From: Anodontia alba
Lineage: Eukaryota > Mollusca > Bivalvia > Lucinida > Lucinidae
Length of the DNA: 64,000 nt
NCBI GenBank assembly: GCA_964016985.1
Contig: OZ024826.1
Location: forward strand, 69,408,768 to 69,472,767
Direction of reading: 5' to 3'
This document shows positions 43,335 through 55,994 of this stretch, piece by piece; position 1 is the first letter of the stretch, and every line of letters begins with the position of its first letter. The notes beneath the pieces are model-generated. The model saw only the letters and a list, made by a program, of their open reading frames with translations. It ran no database searches and was not told where the DNA came from. The position numbers and the translations under genes were made by a program.

Positions 43335-44655
43335 TTAGCTCACCTGAGCATGAAGTGCTCATGGTCAGCTATTGTGATCAGTCAATGTCCGTCGTCCATC
43401 ATGCGTCGTCCGTCGTGCGGCATCAACAATTGCTTTAAAAGCCTACTCCTCCTACACCCCTGGGCCAATTGACTCAATCCTTGGTAGGAAGCATCTTGTA
43501 GATCAAAAATAGCTAAAATGGTTCTGATTAGAAATCCAAGATGGCCACCATCTTGAAAATCTATTTTTCGCTTCTTCTTCTGAACCGAAAGGCCAATTGA
43601 CTCGAAACTTGGGAGGAAGCATCGACTTGTAGATAAAAAATAGCTAAAATCATTCCGATCAGAAATCCAAGATGGCCGTCATGGCAGCCATCTTGAAAAT
43701 CTGTATTTCGCTTCTTCTCCTAAACCAAAAAGCCAATTGACTCGAAAACTTGGTTTGAAGCATAGATCAAAGATAGCTAAAATCGTTCCGATCGAAAATC
43801 CAAGATGGCCGCCATCCATCTTGAAAATCTACTTTTCGCTTCTTCTGAACCGAAAGGGATATTGACTTTAAACTTGGTAGGAAGCATCGGGGTTACTTGT
43901 AGATCAAAAATAGCTAAAATTGTCCCTATCCGAAATCTAAGATGGCCGCCATGGCGGCCATCTTGAAAATCTATTTTTCGCTTCTCCTGAATCGAAGGGC
44001 CAATTGACTCGAAACTTGGTAGTAAGTATCGGGGTGACTTGTAGATCAAAAATAGCTAAAATCATTCTGATCGGAAATCCAAGATGGCCAACATGATGGC
44101 CAGCTTGAAAATCTATTTTTGGCTTCTTCTCCTGAACTAAAAGGCCAATTGACTCAAAACTTGGTAGGAAGCATAAGGGTGACTTGTAGATCAAAAATAG
44201 CTAAAATCATTTTGATTGGAAAACCAAAATGGCCACCATGGCCGCCATCTTGAAAATCTGTTTTCCGCTTCTTCTCCTAAACTGAAAAGCCAATTGACTT
44301 GAAATTTGGTAGGAAGCATCGGGGTGACTTATAGGTCAAAAATAGCTAAAATCTTTCTGATCAGAAATCCATGGCGTCCATCTTAAAAATCTATTTTTCG
44401 CTTCTTATCCTAAACTGAAAGGCTTATTGACTTGAAACTTGGTAGAAAGCATTGGGGTCAAAATCGTCCCTATTGGAAATCCAAGATGGCGGCCATCTTG
44501 AAAATCTATTCTTCGCTTCTCCTGAATGAAAGGCCAATTGACTCGAATCTTGGCAGGAAGCATTGGGGTGACTTGTAGATCAAAAATAGCTAAAATCGTT
44601 TCGATCGGAAATCCAAGATGGCTGCCATGGTGGTCATCTTGAAAATCTATTTTTT
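43335..44655 (+). mobile_element. HINE-like element, A core, 3' end missing
   Basis: The 5' tip TTAGCTCACCTGAGC (partner GCTCATGGTCAGC) interrupts GGCCTTA|TTT of the preceding repeat. The leader has CAGTCAATGTCCGTCGTCC. About nine A units with CAAGATGGCCGCCATGGC and GACTTGTAGATCAAAAATAG follow, several shortened. The array stops at GAAAATCTATTTTTTTACA with no terminal hairpin. Confidence 0.82.
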
Positions 44656-45027
44656 TACATAGACTTATATAGAATGGCCCCATTCTTAGTATTGAAGCAG
44701 AAATAAGAAAAATGCCATAGATTATCATTACCCATGCCCATGACCTTAATGTCTGTGAAACACACTTTGAGTTATTGTGTCATAACTTTTATGTTAAAAT
44801 ATTATGAGAGCTCAGAATGATGGATTTAGTTAATATTTGGTATGATGTTAGATATCAATCCAAAGTATCCTAATTCCCCTCCATTTGTTTGTTTATTTAT
44901 TCATCCATCTGTTCATCAGGCCTTCAAATGCCATAAGAGGGGCTGATTTTCCATAAAAAGTTAACATGTATTCATTGCAACTTTTACTTTAAAAGACTTC
45001 TCCCCTGACACTGCTGGATAGACTTTT
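44656..45027. other. Single-copy-like spacer
   Basis: A K-like phrase (CCCATGCCCATGACCTTAA, near 44740) is the only familiar piece. No gene is seen. Confidence 0.45.
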
Positions 45028-47570
45028 TTAGCTCACCTGAGCCGAAGACTCAAGGTGAGCAATTGTGATCACTCACCGTCCATCGTCGTCGTCGTCCGTC
45101 TGTCCGTCCGTCCACAATCTTTAAACAACATCTCCTAAACCACTGATTGGAATTTGACCAAACTTCACAGGAATGATCCTTGGTTGGTCCTCTTTCAAAG
45201 TTGTTCAAATGGTTCCGGTCCATTGCATATCTAGGTCACAGAAGCTAAAAATAGATTTTTAAGCTAAAAACTTAAAAAATCTTCTTGTCAGAAACCACTG
45301 GACCGATTTCCATATAATTTTGCAGAAATGTTCCTTTGGTGACCCTCTACCAAGATTATTCAAGCCATTTGGATTCGTCAAAAAACACGGCCACCAGGGG
45401 GCGGGGCTTATTTTCCCTATATTATCTATATAGAAAACTTTAAAAATCTTCTTGTCAGAAACCACTGGACCGATTTCAATATAATTTTGCAGAAATGTTC
45501 CATTGGTGATCCTCTATCTAGATTGTTCAAGCCATTTGGATTCGTCAAAAAACATGGCCACCAGGGGGCGGGGCTTATTTTCCCTATATATCTATATAGA
45601 AAACTTAAAAAATCTTCTTGTCAGAAACCACTGAACCGATTTCCATATAATTTTGCAGAAATGTTCCATTGGTCATCCTCTACCAAGATTTTTCAAGCTA
45701 TTTGGATTCGTTAAAAAACATGGCTGCCAGGGGGCGTGGCCTATTTTCCCAATATATCTATATAGAAAACTTTAAAAATCTTCTTGTCAGAAACCAATGG
45801 ACCAATTTCAATATAATTTTGCAGAAATGTTCCATTGGTGATCCTCTACCAAGATTATTCAAGCCATTTGGATTCGTCAAAAAACATGGCCGCCAGGGGG
45901 CGGGGCTTATTTTCCCTATATATCATATAGAAAACTTAAAAAATCTTCTTGTCAGAAACCACTGGACTGATTTCCATATAATTTTGCAGAAATGTTCCTT
46001 TGGTGATCCTCTACCAAGATTGTTCAAGCCATTTGGATTTGTCAAAAAGCATGGCCGCCAGGGGGCGGGGCTTATTTTCCCCATATATCTATATAGAAAA
46101 CTTAAAAAATCTTCTTGTCAGAAATCACTGAACCGATTTCCATATAATTTTGCAGAAATTTTCCTTTGGTGATCCTCTACCAAGATTGTTCAAGCCATAA
46201 GGATTTGTCAAAAAACATGGCCGCCGGGGGCGGGGCTTATTTTCCCTATATATCTATATAGAAAACTTAAAAAATCTTCTTGTCAGAAACCACTGGACCG
46301 ATTTCCATATAATTTTGCAGAAATGTTTCTTTGGTGATCCTCTACCAAGATTGTTCAAGCCATTTGGATTCATCAAAAAAACATGGCCGCCAGGGGGCGG
46401 GGTTTATTTTCCTTATATATCTATATAGAAAACTTGAAACATCTTTTTGTTAGAAACCACTGGACCGATTTCATTATAACTTGGCAAAAATGTTTTCTTG
46501 AGGACTCTCTACCAAGATTGTTCAAGTAAACGTGATTCATCAAAAAACATGGCCGCCAGGGGTGGAGCTTATTTTCCCTTTATATCTATATAGAAAACTT
46601 GAAAAAATCTTCTTGTCAGAAACCACTGGACTGATTTCAATATAACGGCAGAAATGTTTCCTTGGTGACCCTTTACCAAGATTGTTCAAGCTGTCATGAT
46701 TTGTCAAAAAACATGGCTGCTAGGGGGCGGGGCTTATTTTCCAGAAATATCTGTATAGAAAATTTTAATGATCTTCTTGTCAGAAACCACTGGACTGATT
46801 TCAATATAACATTGCAGAAATGTTTCTTATGTAACCCTCTTTCAAGGTTGTTCAAGCCATCATGATTTGTCAAAAAACAGGGGGCGGAGCTTATTTTCCC
46901 TATATATCTACAGAGAAAACTTTAAAAATCTTCTTGTCAGAAACCACCAGACCGATTTCATTATAACTTGGCAAAAATGTTTCCTTGGTGACCCTCTACC
47001 AAGATTGTCCAAGTGATTGTGATTTGTCAAAAAACATGGCTGCTAGCGGTTGGGGCTTATTTTCCATATATAATCTATATAGAAAACTAAAAAATCTTCT
47101 TGTCATAAACCACCAGACCGATTTCAATATAACTTGGCAGGAATGTTTCTTTGGTGACCCTCTACCAAGATTGTTAAAGCTGTCATGACTCGTCAAAAAA
47201 CATGGCAGCTAGGGGCTTATTTTCTCTATATATCTATATAAAAAATTTTAAAAATCTTCTCGTAAGAAACCGTTGGACCGAGTTCAATGTAACTTGGCAG
47301 GAATGTTGCTTTGGTGTCCCTCTACCAAGATTGTTCAAGCCTTCATGATAGGTCAAAAAACATGGCCCCAGGGGGCGGGGCTTATTTTCCATATATACCT
47401 GTATAGAAAACTTTAAAATTCTTCTTGTCAAATACCTCCTGACTGATTTCAATAATGCTTTGGTGACCCTCTACCAAGAATGTTCAAGCAATCCTGGTTT
47501 GTCAAAAAACATGGCTGCTAGGGGGTGGGGCTTATTTTCCCTATAGATCTAAATAGAAAACTTTAAAAAT
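45028..47570 (+). mobile_element. HINE-like element, B core, 3' end missing
   Basis: The 5' tip is TTAGCTCACCTGAGC with partner ACTCAAGGTGAGC. The leader has CACCGTCCATCGTCGTCG. About fourteen B units follow with GCCGCCAGGGGGCGGGGC and TATATATCTATATAGAAAAC. Homogeneity is high over the first eight units and lower afterwards. It ends mid-unit near 47570 (AACTTTAAAAATGCCAG). Confidence 0.83.
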
Positions 47571-47904
47571 GCCAGTACATGTAATTCTTTATGGTGAATG
47601 CATACACTTTCATTGGCAACTCTGTCACTTGGTTTTACTTCCCTTTTGGAAGGGTTCTATTGTAAAAGGAGGGAATTAGCTTCCCCTGGAGAGCATCTTT
47701 CCATTTGGAGGGACCCTCTTCAGAAGGAACTTTGTATGTTGGAATGGGATGGGAAATAGCAAAGATTGTCTCTTGTAAAAATCATGGGAGGGTCCACCAA
47801 GCATATCAAGTCCACTTAATTTTCATGATATATGATGTTGTAATATAGCATTGTCATGGGAAGTTATTTTTGGTAAAATTTAGTTTCTAGAAGTTAATTT
47901 GTTG
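47571..47904. other. Low-repeat spacer
   Basis: No recognisable repeat, RNA gene or exon. It includes GGAAGGGTTCTATTG and GGGAGGGTCCACC; nothing can be assigned. Confidence 0.4.
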
Positions 47905-48450
47905 TTAGTTCACTTGAGTCAAAGGCCCAAGATGAGCTTCTGTGACTGTTTGATGTCCAACATCTGTTGTGTGTCGTCAGCAATTTACTTAAATGACATC
48001 TCCGCCTAAACCGATGAATGAATTTTGAAATAATTTCACAGGAGTGCTCCTTTGGTGACCTTCTACCAAAATTGCTTAAATGGTTCTGCTCCGCTAAACA
48101 AGTTGACCACCAGAGCTAAAAATAGAAAAAAACAACCTTTAAACAACATCTCCTCCTAGGCCAATGACCTGATTTCAGAATAAGTTCACAGAAATGTTCC
48201 TCTTACGCTGCGTTACGAAACTCACTTAAATGGTTCTGCTCTGGTGGCCATTTTTTGCAGCAGAGCAGAACCATTTAAGTGAGTTTCGTAACGCAGCGTA
48301 AGAGGAACATTTCTTTAAACAACATCTCCTCCTAGGCCAATGACCTGATTTCAGAATAAGTTCACAGAAATGTTCCTCTTAAGCTGCGTTACGAAACTCA
48401 CTTAAATGGTTCTGCTCTGCTGCAAAAAATGGCCACCAGAGCTAGACATA
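47905..48450 (+). mobile_element. HINE-like element, D core, with an inverted segment, 3' end missing
   Basis: The 5' tip is TTAGTTCACTTGAGTC with partner GCCCAAGATGAGC. D units have TTTTGAAATAATTTCACAGG, ACCAAAATTGCTTAAATGG and CACCAGAGCTAAAAATAG. A perfect 52 bp inverted repeat lies at 48191-48313. The element fades near 48450. Confidence 0.72.
48191..48313. repeat. Perfect inverted repeat, 52 bp arms, 19 bp spacer
   Basis: The left arm 48191-48242 (from GAAATGTTCCTCTTACGC to TGGTTCTGCTCT) is matched without a mismatch by the inverse at 48262-48313. The 19 bp spacer is itself the inverse of what follows the same phrase in the next unit (GCTGCAAAAAATGGCCACC, about 48420). So a 71 bp piece of a D unit was copied in inverse orientation. 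Confidence 0.93.
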
Positions 48451-48736
48451 TAATAGTCAAAAGTTCTAACCAGCCAACATTCGGCTTAAATCTTCATAAA
48501 TGGCATTTGACATTTTCTCTTAAAAAAAAGTAGCTGATAAACTTCTAAGATTTTTCACTGAATAAATCATCAGGATAGCAGTACTCAAAAGAGCAAGCAA
48601 GAAATGGAATGGCCCAATTGTTCTTGCGTTACAGACTGACTAAGTTTCCATTGTGGTAAAAAGAAAATTACAGAATTCAAAATTTTTTAAACTTCATTGT
48701 CATTTTCTTGCTTTGCACTTCAACAGAGCTGCATTT
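48451..48736. other. Unassigned spacer
   Basis: AT-rich, no gene or repeat recognised. Confidence 0.4.
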
Positions 48737-50811
48737 TTAGCTCACCTGAGCTATGCTCAGGATAAGCTATAGTGATCACTTTTCGTCTGTCGGTCCGTGC
48801 GTGCGTGTGTACGTCCATCCATTAACTTCTCCTCTGAAGCCCTTGAGCCAATTTTGCTCAAATTTCATATGGAGTCTCCTTAGGTTGGGGGAAGGAAAGA
48901 TTGCTAAAACGGTTGCAGTCCATTGACCAAGATGGCTGCCATGCCCATATATGGTGAAACCTTTAAAAATATTCTTCTCCAGAACCGAGGATGCCTTGTG
49001 GCTGAATCTTTGCACAAATCATTGGGGACAGGAGGTCTACCAAAGTTGCTAAAATAATGGTTGTACATTGACATTTGACCTTTTTACGGCAAGGTCGTTT
49101 GCTTCCCTATGCATTTGTATGGGAAAAATGTTGAGAATTACAAATGACTTCTCCTCTGGAGCCTCTGGGCCAATGTTCCTCAAATTTCATTTGGAGCCTC
49201 CCTGGGCTAGGGGAATGAAAGATTGCTAAAATGGTTGCTATCCGTTGACCAAGATGGCCGCCATGCCCATATATGGTAAAAACCTTTAAAAATCTTCTTC
49301 TTCAGAACCGAGGATGCCTTGTGGCTGAACCTTTGCATAAATCTTTGGGGATGGGAGATCTACCAAAGAAATGTTGCTAAAATAATGGTCGTACATTGAC
49401 ATTTGACCTTTTTCCGGCAAGGTCAAGTTTGCTTCCCTATGCATTTGTATGGGAAAAATGTTGATAATTTCAAACAACTTCTCCTCTGGAGTCTCTGAGC
49501 CAAAGTTGCTCCAATTTCATTTGGAGCCTCCCTGGGGCAGAAAGATTGCTGTCCATTGACCAAGGTGACCACCATGCCCATATATGGTAAAAACCTTTAA
49601 AAATCTTCTTCTCCAGAACAGAGGATGCCTTCAGGCTGAATCTTTGCACAAATCATCAGGGACAGGAGGTGTACCGTATGCATTTGTATGGGCCCCATAC
49701 ATTTATATGGAAAAACTATTGATTATTTCAGATGACTTCTCCTCTGAAGCCTCTGGGCCAGTGTTGCTCAAATTTCATGTGGAGCCTCCTTGGGGCAGGA
49801 GAACGAAAGATTGCTAAAATGGTCATGGTCCATTGACCAAAATGGCTGCCATGCTCATATATGGTAACATGTTGACATTTGACCTTTTTACGGCAAGGTC
49901 AAATTTGCTTCTCCATGCAATTGTATGGGCCTTATACATTTATATGGGAAAAATGTTGAGAATTCATATTTTGGACATCTCCTCTATAATCCAGTTGAAT
50001 TGAAACTTGATGATGAGCATTAGGGTGCCTAGTAGACACAAAATAGCTAAATGAGCCGATAGAAAATCCAAGATGGCCGCCACAGGCGCCATCTTGAAAA
50101 TCAATTTTCAACATCTCTTCACAAACTTTTGGTCGCTTTTAGCCAAAACTTGCTCTGTAGCAACAGGATTGAAACAAACTAAAATTTTGTTGATAGGAAT
50201 TCTAAGATGGCCACAATGGTTCCACTCCATTGAACAAGATGGCCACCAGAGCTACAAATAGAAAATCTTCAATAAACATCTAGTCCTTGACCAATGGCCC
50301 GATTTCAAAATATTTGCTCAGAAGTGTTTCTCCAATGACCCTCTACCGAAATTGCTAAAATAGTTCCACTTGGCTGAACAAAATGGTGGCCAGAACTAAA
50401 AATAGAAAAAACCTTTAAAAGGCATCTCCTCCTGGGCCAGTGAAATTTCAAAGTAATTTCACAGAAGTGTTTCTCTTATGGCGCTTTACCAAAATTGCTA
50501 AAATAGTTCTGCTCGGCTGAACAAAATTGCCACAAGTGCCAAAAAAACAACATTAAACGACATCTCCTCATTGGCCAGTGGCCTGATTTCAAAATGATTT
50601 CACAGAAATGTTCCTCTTATCTCCCTTTTTTTGACTAGATATGGCACTTTGAAAATTTCAGCATTTTAACCTTGTAAGCAAGATATCTCAAAAACTGTTT
50701 AAGCCATTGCCTTGAAACTTAACAGGCTGATAGGGAATGATGAGTAAATGACCTGATTAACTTACAGCAGTTAATTCAGGTGAGCATGCGTTGTGGCCCC
50801 TGGGCCTCTTA
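48737..50811 (+). mobile_element. HINE-like element, composite C-bridge-D core, complete
   Basis: The 5' tip is TTAGCTCACCTGAGC with partner GCTCAGGATAAGC. The C core has GACCAAGATGGCCGCCATGC and CATATATGGTAAAAACC. The bridge TTTGGACATCTCCTCTATAA is at about 49972. D units run to about 50600. The tail matches 28420-28580 and ends AATTCAGGTGAGCATGC, a hairpin TGGCCCCTGGGCC, then TCTTA. The final G has mutated to A. The order of parts is the same as at 25730-28580. Confidence 0.85.
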
Positions 50812-50861
50812 TTTAATGTTTTTATTGTTAGTGATAAAGTTTTAACTGCGGCTGTTTATTT

Positions 50862-52348
50862 TTAGCTCCTCTGAGCACAGTGCTCAAGGTGAGGTATTGT
50901 GATCAGTCTTTGTCTGTCATCCATGCGTCCATCCATCCGTGCGTCGTCAACCTTTGCTTTAAACAACTTCTTCTCCAACACTGTTGGACAGATTTTAGAA
51001 TAATTTCACAGAAATATTCCTTCGGTGACCCTCTATCAAAATTGCTCAAACCGTTCCGGTCCATTGCACATCTAGGTCACGGGAGCTAAGAATAGATTTT
51101 TTAACTGAAAACTTTAAAAATCTTCTTATCTGAAACCAGAAGGCCCAGGTCTTTGATATTTGGTATGTAGCTTCATCTAGTGGACCTCTACCAAAGTTGT
51201 TCAAATTATAGCCCTGGGATCAAAAATGGCCCCGCACCGGGGATCACTTGTTTACTTAGACTTATATAGGGAAATACTTCTAAAATCTTCGTCTGAAAGC
51301 AGAAGGCCCAGGCCTTTGATATTTGATACATAGCTTCACCTAGTGGACCTTTACCAAGATTGTTCGTTATTGCCCTGGGGCCAAAAATGGCCCTGCCCTG
51401 GGGCTGACATGTTTTACATAGACTTATATAGAGAAAACCTTTAAAAATCTTCTTATCTGAAACCAGAAGGCCCGGATCTTTGATATTTGGTACATAGCTT
51501 CACCTAGTGGACCTCTGCCAAGATTGTTCTGATTATAGCCCTGGGGCCAAAAATGGCCCCACCCTGGGGCTGACATGTTTTACATACACTTATATAGGAA
51601 AAAACTTAAAAAATCTTCTTGTCTGAAAGTGCAAGGCCTAGGCCTTGATATTTGGTATGTAACATTGCCTATAGGTCCTTTTACATGAGTGTTCAAATTA
51701 TGCCTCTGTGGTGAAAAGAGGCCCCACCCACCAAGAGTAGATGACCTTTAAGTCAAAGGTCAAGGTCACCATGACCTTTAGTACCAGAAAAGCTTATAAT
51801 TCTGCAATGTTTATGGTTAGGACCCTCAAACTTAGTAGAAATGTTGGTCTTCACCAGTAGATGATCCTGAGGGCAAATGTCAAGGTCACCAGAACCTTTA
51901 GTACTAAAAAGCTTGATAACTTGGCAAAAAACAAATTAGGGATAGGACCCTCAGAAGGGATGTTGATCCTCACCAGTAGATGACACCGAGGGCAAAGATC
52001 ATGGTCAAGGTCACCATAACCTTTAGTACTAAAAACTTATAATTCAGCAGTGCTTGAGGCTAGAACACTTGAACTTCGATGGGATGTTGGTCTTGACCAG
52101 TAGATGACCCTAATGGCAATGGTCAAGGTCACAGTGACCTCCAGTACAAAACAAGCTTAATACTCGGCAATGCTTGGGGATAGGACCCTCAAATGTCGTA
52201 GGGATTTTTCTTCCGACCAGAAGATGACTCTGAGGGTAAAGTTCATGGTTAAGGTCAGTCACCCTGACCTTTAGAAAAGCATCTCGGTTAGCAATGCTAT
52301 GTATAACATGATTCAGGTGAGCGATATAGGGCCATCATGGCCCACTAG
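50862..52348 (+). mobile_element. HINE-like element, M core, CTAG 3' terminus
   Basis: The 5' tip is TTAGCTCCTCTGAGC with partner GCTCAAGGTGAGG. One D-like leader unit is followed by about four units with TCTTATCTGAAACCAGAAGG, CTTTGATATTTGGTA and AGCTTCACCTAGTGGACC. Then come about four units with CCAGTAGATGACCCTGAGGG and AAGGTCACCATGACC. The 3' end is TTCAGGTGAGCGATATA, hairpin GGGCCATCATGGCCC, ACTAG, then TT. CTAG replaces the CTTG seen elsewhere. Confidence 0.85.
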
Positions 52349-52399
52349 TTTGGATTTGCAATTCATAGAATAAGGATTGTGCATGCGCATGTAAGTTTT

Positions 52400-53336
52400 T
52401 TATACACCCCTTTGAAAAAGGGGACTTATTATGTTACAGGGTCTGGCATCCGTCCGTCTGTCTGTAAACTTTTTTGTTTCCTGCTAACTCCTCCTACAGT
52501 TTACATTTGATCAAGCTGAATCTTGTTTCAAGGTTACAGTCCACCAGATATTAGCAGAGTTATGCCTCTTTGAAAATTTCTGTAAATTTTTCGTTTCCAG
52601 CTAACTCCTCCTACAGTTCACATTTGATCAAGCTGAAGCTTGATTTATAGTTAGACCATGATGTGGAGCAGAGCATTTTGTTTCGAGGTTACAGTCTACC
52701 AAATATTAGCACAGTTATATCCCTTTGAAAATTTCTATAAATTTTTCATTTCTAGCTAAGTCCACCTAAAGTATAAGTCTGATCAAGCTGAAACTTCGTA
52801 AATAGTTACACGATGATGTGGAGCAGTGCACATTATTTTGAGGTTATAGTACACCAAATATTAGCAGAGTTATGCCCCTTTGAAAATTTCCATAAAGTTT
52901 TCATTTCCAGCTAACTTCTACAGTTTACATCTGATCAAGCTGAAATTTGATTTATTATGATTAATTTACCATGATGTGGAGCAGTGCATATTGTTTCCAG
53001 GTTACAGTCCACCAAATATTAGCAGAGTTATGTCCCTTTGAAAATTTCTGTAAACTTTTCGTTTCCGGCTTACTCTGCCTATAGTTTACATCCAATCAAG
53101 CTAAAACTTGATTTATAGTTAGACCATGATGTGGAGCAGGGCATATTGTTTCAAGGTTACAGTTCACCAAATGTCAGCAGAGTTATCCCCCTTTGAAAAT
53201 TTTGGTAATTTATTTGTTTCCAATTAACTTCACTTACAGTTTACATCTAGAGCACTGAATTATACAGGAATAAGTATATATGCTACATCTTATTACTTGC
53301 CACAGGCGTATAATGCCTTGGCTTGCAGAGCTCTTG
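52400..53336 (+). mobile_element. F-family element (ATACACCCC tip), HINE-like plan
   Basis: The 5' tip TATACACCCCTTTG pairs with AAAAAGGGGACTTATTATG. The leader has CATCCGTCCGTCTGTCTG. About five units of about 180 bp have CTCCTCCTACAGTTTACAT, GATCAAGCTGAAACTTG and ATTAGCAGAGTTATGCCCC. The 3' end has AGGCGTATAATGCC, an approximate inverse of the tip, then a GAGCTC hairpin and TTG. Confidence 0.72.
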
Positions 53337-53499
53337 TTTAAACTTTGCTAGAAAACTGTGTTTTATATCAAAATTGCCTTAATCTTTGCCAGCTTATCAT
53401 ATTAGAATGTCTGAAAATATTTTAGACCAAATATATTTCAATCCATTCACTTTTAATAGGATTTACCAAGAAAACAAAAGTGGCCGGTTAGATGATTTG
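53337..53499. other. Short spacer
   Basis: No recognisable feature. Confidence 0.4.
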
Positions 53500-54768
53500 C
53501 CCAGTATAGAAAAACCTTTAAACAGTCCATCAACAGTTTACTCAAACTTCATCTCTTCCTAAAAGCAGTGAATGTTCAAAATAATTTAACAGGAATGTTC
53601 CTTGTGTGGCCCGCTATCAAATTTGCTAAAATGGCCACCAGAGCAAAATATAGAAAAAACTTTAAATGTCATATTGGTATCCTCCTAGACCAATGGCCTG
53701 TTTTCGAGATAATTTCCCCTATGACCCTTTACCAATCTTTCTTTTTTTGCTGAACAAAATGGCTGCCAGAGTTAAAAACAGAAAAGAAAACTTGAAATGA
53801 CATCTTCTAGGCAAATGGCCAGATTTCAAAATAATTTCACAGAAATGTTTCTCTAATGACCCTTTACCAAAATTGCTAAAATCATTCCATTCAGCAGAAT
53901 AAAATGACCACCAGTGCTAAAAATAGAAAAAAAAAACCAACCTTTTAAACGACATTTCCTCCTCATCAAATGGCCCGATTTCAAAATAATTTAAAAGAAA
54001 TGTTCCTTATATGACCCTTAAACAAAATTGCTAAAATTGTTTTGCTTCGCTGAACAAAATGGCCACTAGAGCTAAATTAGAAAAGCCTTGAAAAGACCTC
54101 TCCTAGCCCATGGCCCGATATCGAAATAATTCCATAAAATGTTCCTCATATGATCCTTTACCAAAATTGCTAAAGTCATTCTGCTCTACTGAACAAAATA
54201 GCTGCCGGAGCTTAAAAATAGAAAAAAACTTAAAACGATAACTTCTCCTAGGCAAATGGTTTCACAGAAATGTTCCTCATATGAACCTTTAGCAAAATTG
54301 CTAAAATCAGTTGGCTTGGCTGAATAAAATAGCTGCCATAGCTAAAAAAAGAAAAACCTTTTAATGACATCTCCTAGGCCAGTGGCCCATTTTCAAAATA
54401 ATTTCATAGAAATCTTCTGCTTTACCCCAGAACTAAAAATTAAAGAAAACCTTTAAAAGATATCTCCTCCTATGCCAATGGCAGGATTTCAAAATAATTT
54501 CACAGAAATGATCCTTGGATGACCCTCTTCAAAAATTACTAAAATCATTCTTCTCCACTGAACAAGATGGCCACTACAACTAAAAATAGAAAAAAACCTT
54601 TAAACAACATCTCTGAGGCCAGTGGCCTGATTTCAAAATAATTTCACAGAAATGGTGACCTTCTACCATAAAAGCTATAATGGTTCGCTCTGCTGAACAA
54701 AATAGCTGACAGAGCTAAAAATAGAAAAACCTTTAAACAACATCTTCTCCTAGGCCAGTGACCTGATT
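53500..54768 (+). repeat. D-core tandem array, no tips
   Basis: About nine D units with GATTTCAAAATAATTTCAC, GAAATGTTCCTCATATGACC, CTTTACCAAAATTGCTAAAA and CACCAGAGCTAAAAATAG. It is interrupted at CAGTGACCTGATTA by the H element and resumes at about 57835. Confidence 0.8.
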
Positions 54769-55994
54769 ATACCCCTGGCATACAAAGTATGCAGAAGGGG
54801 TATATAGTTTTTGTCGGTTCCGTCGGCCATTCATCTGTCCATCCTTCCCTCTTTCCATCCGTCTGTCCGTCCCTCCTTCTGGGCAAACGATAGGACACTA
54901 GTTGGGTCTGCCTATGTTGGGTACTTGCCATTTATTCTGTTAGTGTCCAAAAATGGTAGCCAACAAATTTGAGGGTTTGTTGGTATTTTAGGGGCATTTT
55001 TGTCTCTTGTTGGGTAATTTTTTACTATTGAAGTGCCCAGCTAGAGTGCATTCGTGAGAACGTCCGTGATCACATCCGTCAAAACTTGCTATAACCAAGT
55101 TTTACTTCAAAGTTTTTTAATTACTTATATCTCAGCAGCCATTGATCAAAAACTTTTCATATTTGGTATGGGGGTACCTGGGAGGGTTCTCATCCATTCT
55201 ACATCTACCAACCCCGGGATATGCCCCAGGGCGGGACTAGAGGTCAAAATCTAGGATGCCTCAATAAAGTAGTATATTGCAATTTGTTTATACAGACAAT
55301 CTCTTAATGAAGAAGGATGGGCATCAGGCATGTTTATCACATCAACATTCAGTGTAAGAAGGTCAAGGTCATTGTGACCTTATTTTCATGCTCCAGCAAT
55401 TTTGCCTTATATTTTGAAGACTTTTTCATGGATTCATGTGATACTTGGGATATTGGTTCTGTGTGACACCAAGACTGACATTATAACAAATGTAGGTCAC
55501 CTTGACCTATATTTCATGGTCCAGTGATTTTACCTTATATCTTGAATATTATTTGATGTATGAACATCATTAGTTTGGATAATGAGTCAGTACAATTGGA
55601 CAGTTGACCTAAAATTAAATGTAGGTCCCTGTGACCTATATTTCATGGTCCAGTGGTTTTGTCACATCTTGAAGACAATTTGAGGTATGATTATTATATA
55701 CTGAGACGAAAAAGAAATGCACAGATGTTTTGATCAAATAACATTTGATTAGATGACCTGAAAACTATTTGTTTTATATTATTGGCCTTCTCTGGATACT
55801 CAAGATCAGATCCCATGAAAAGCACGCAGGTCGATACTCATAATATCACGAACTTCAGGTAACTCATGAAATCACGTTTTTTCATGCTGAGTGAGATACA
55901 TGACTAGTTATAAGCTTGAATTTTTTTCTGAGCCGTCATTCGGGATAGCATTACACTTTAACTTCAGTCGCTGAATGAAGAAACGTCGCAGATC

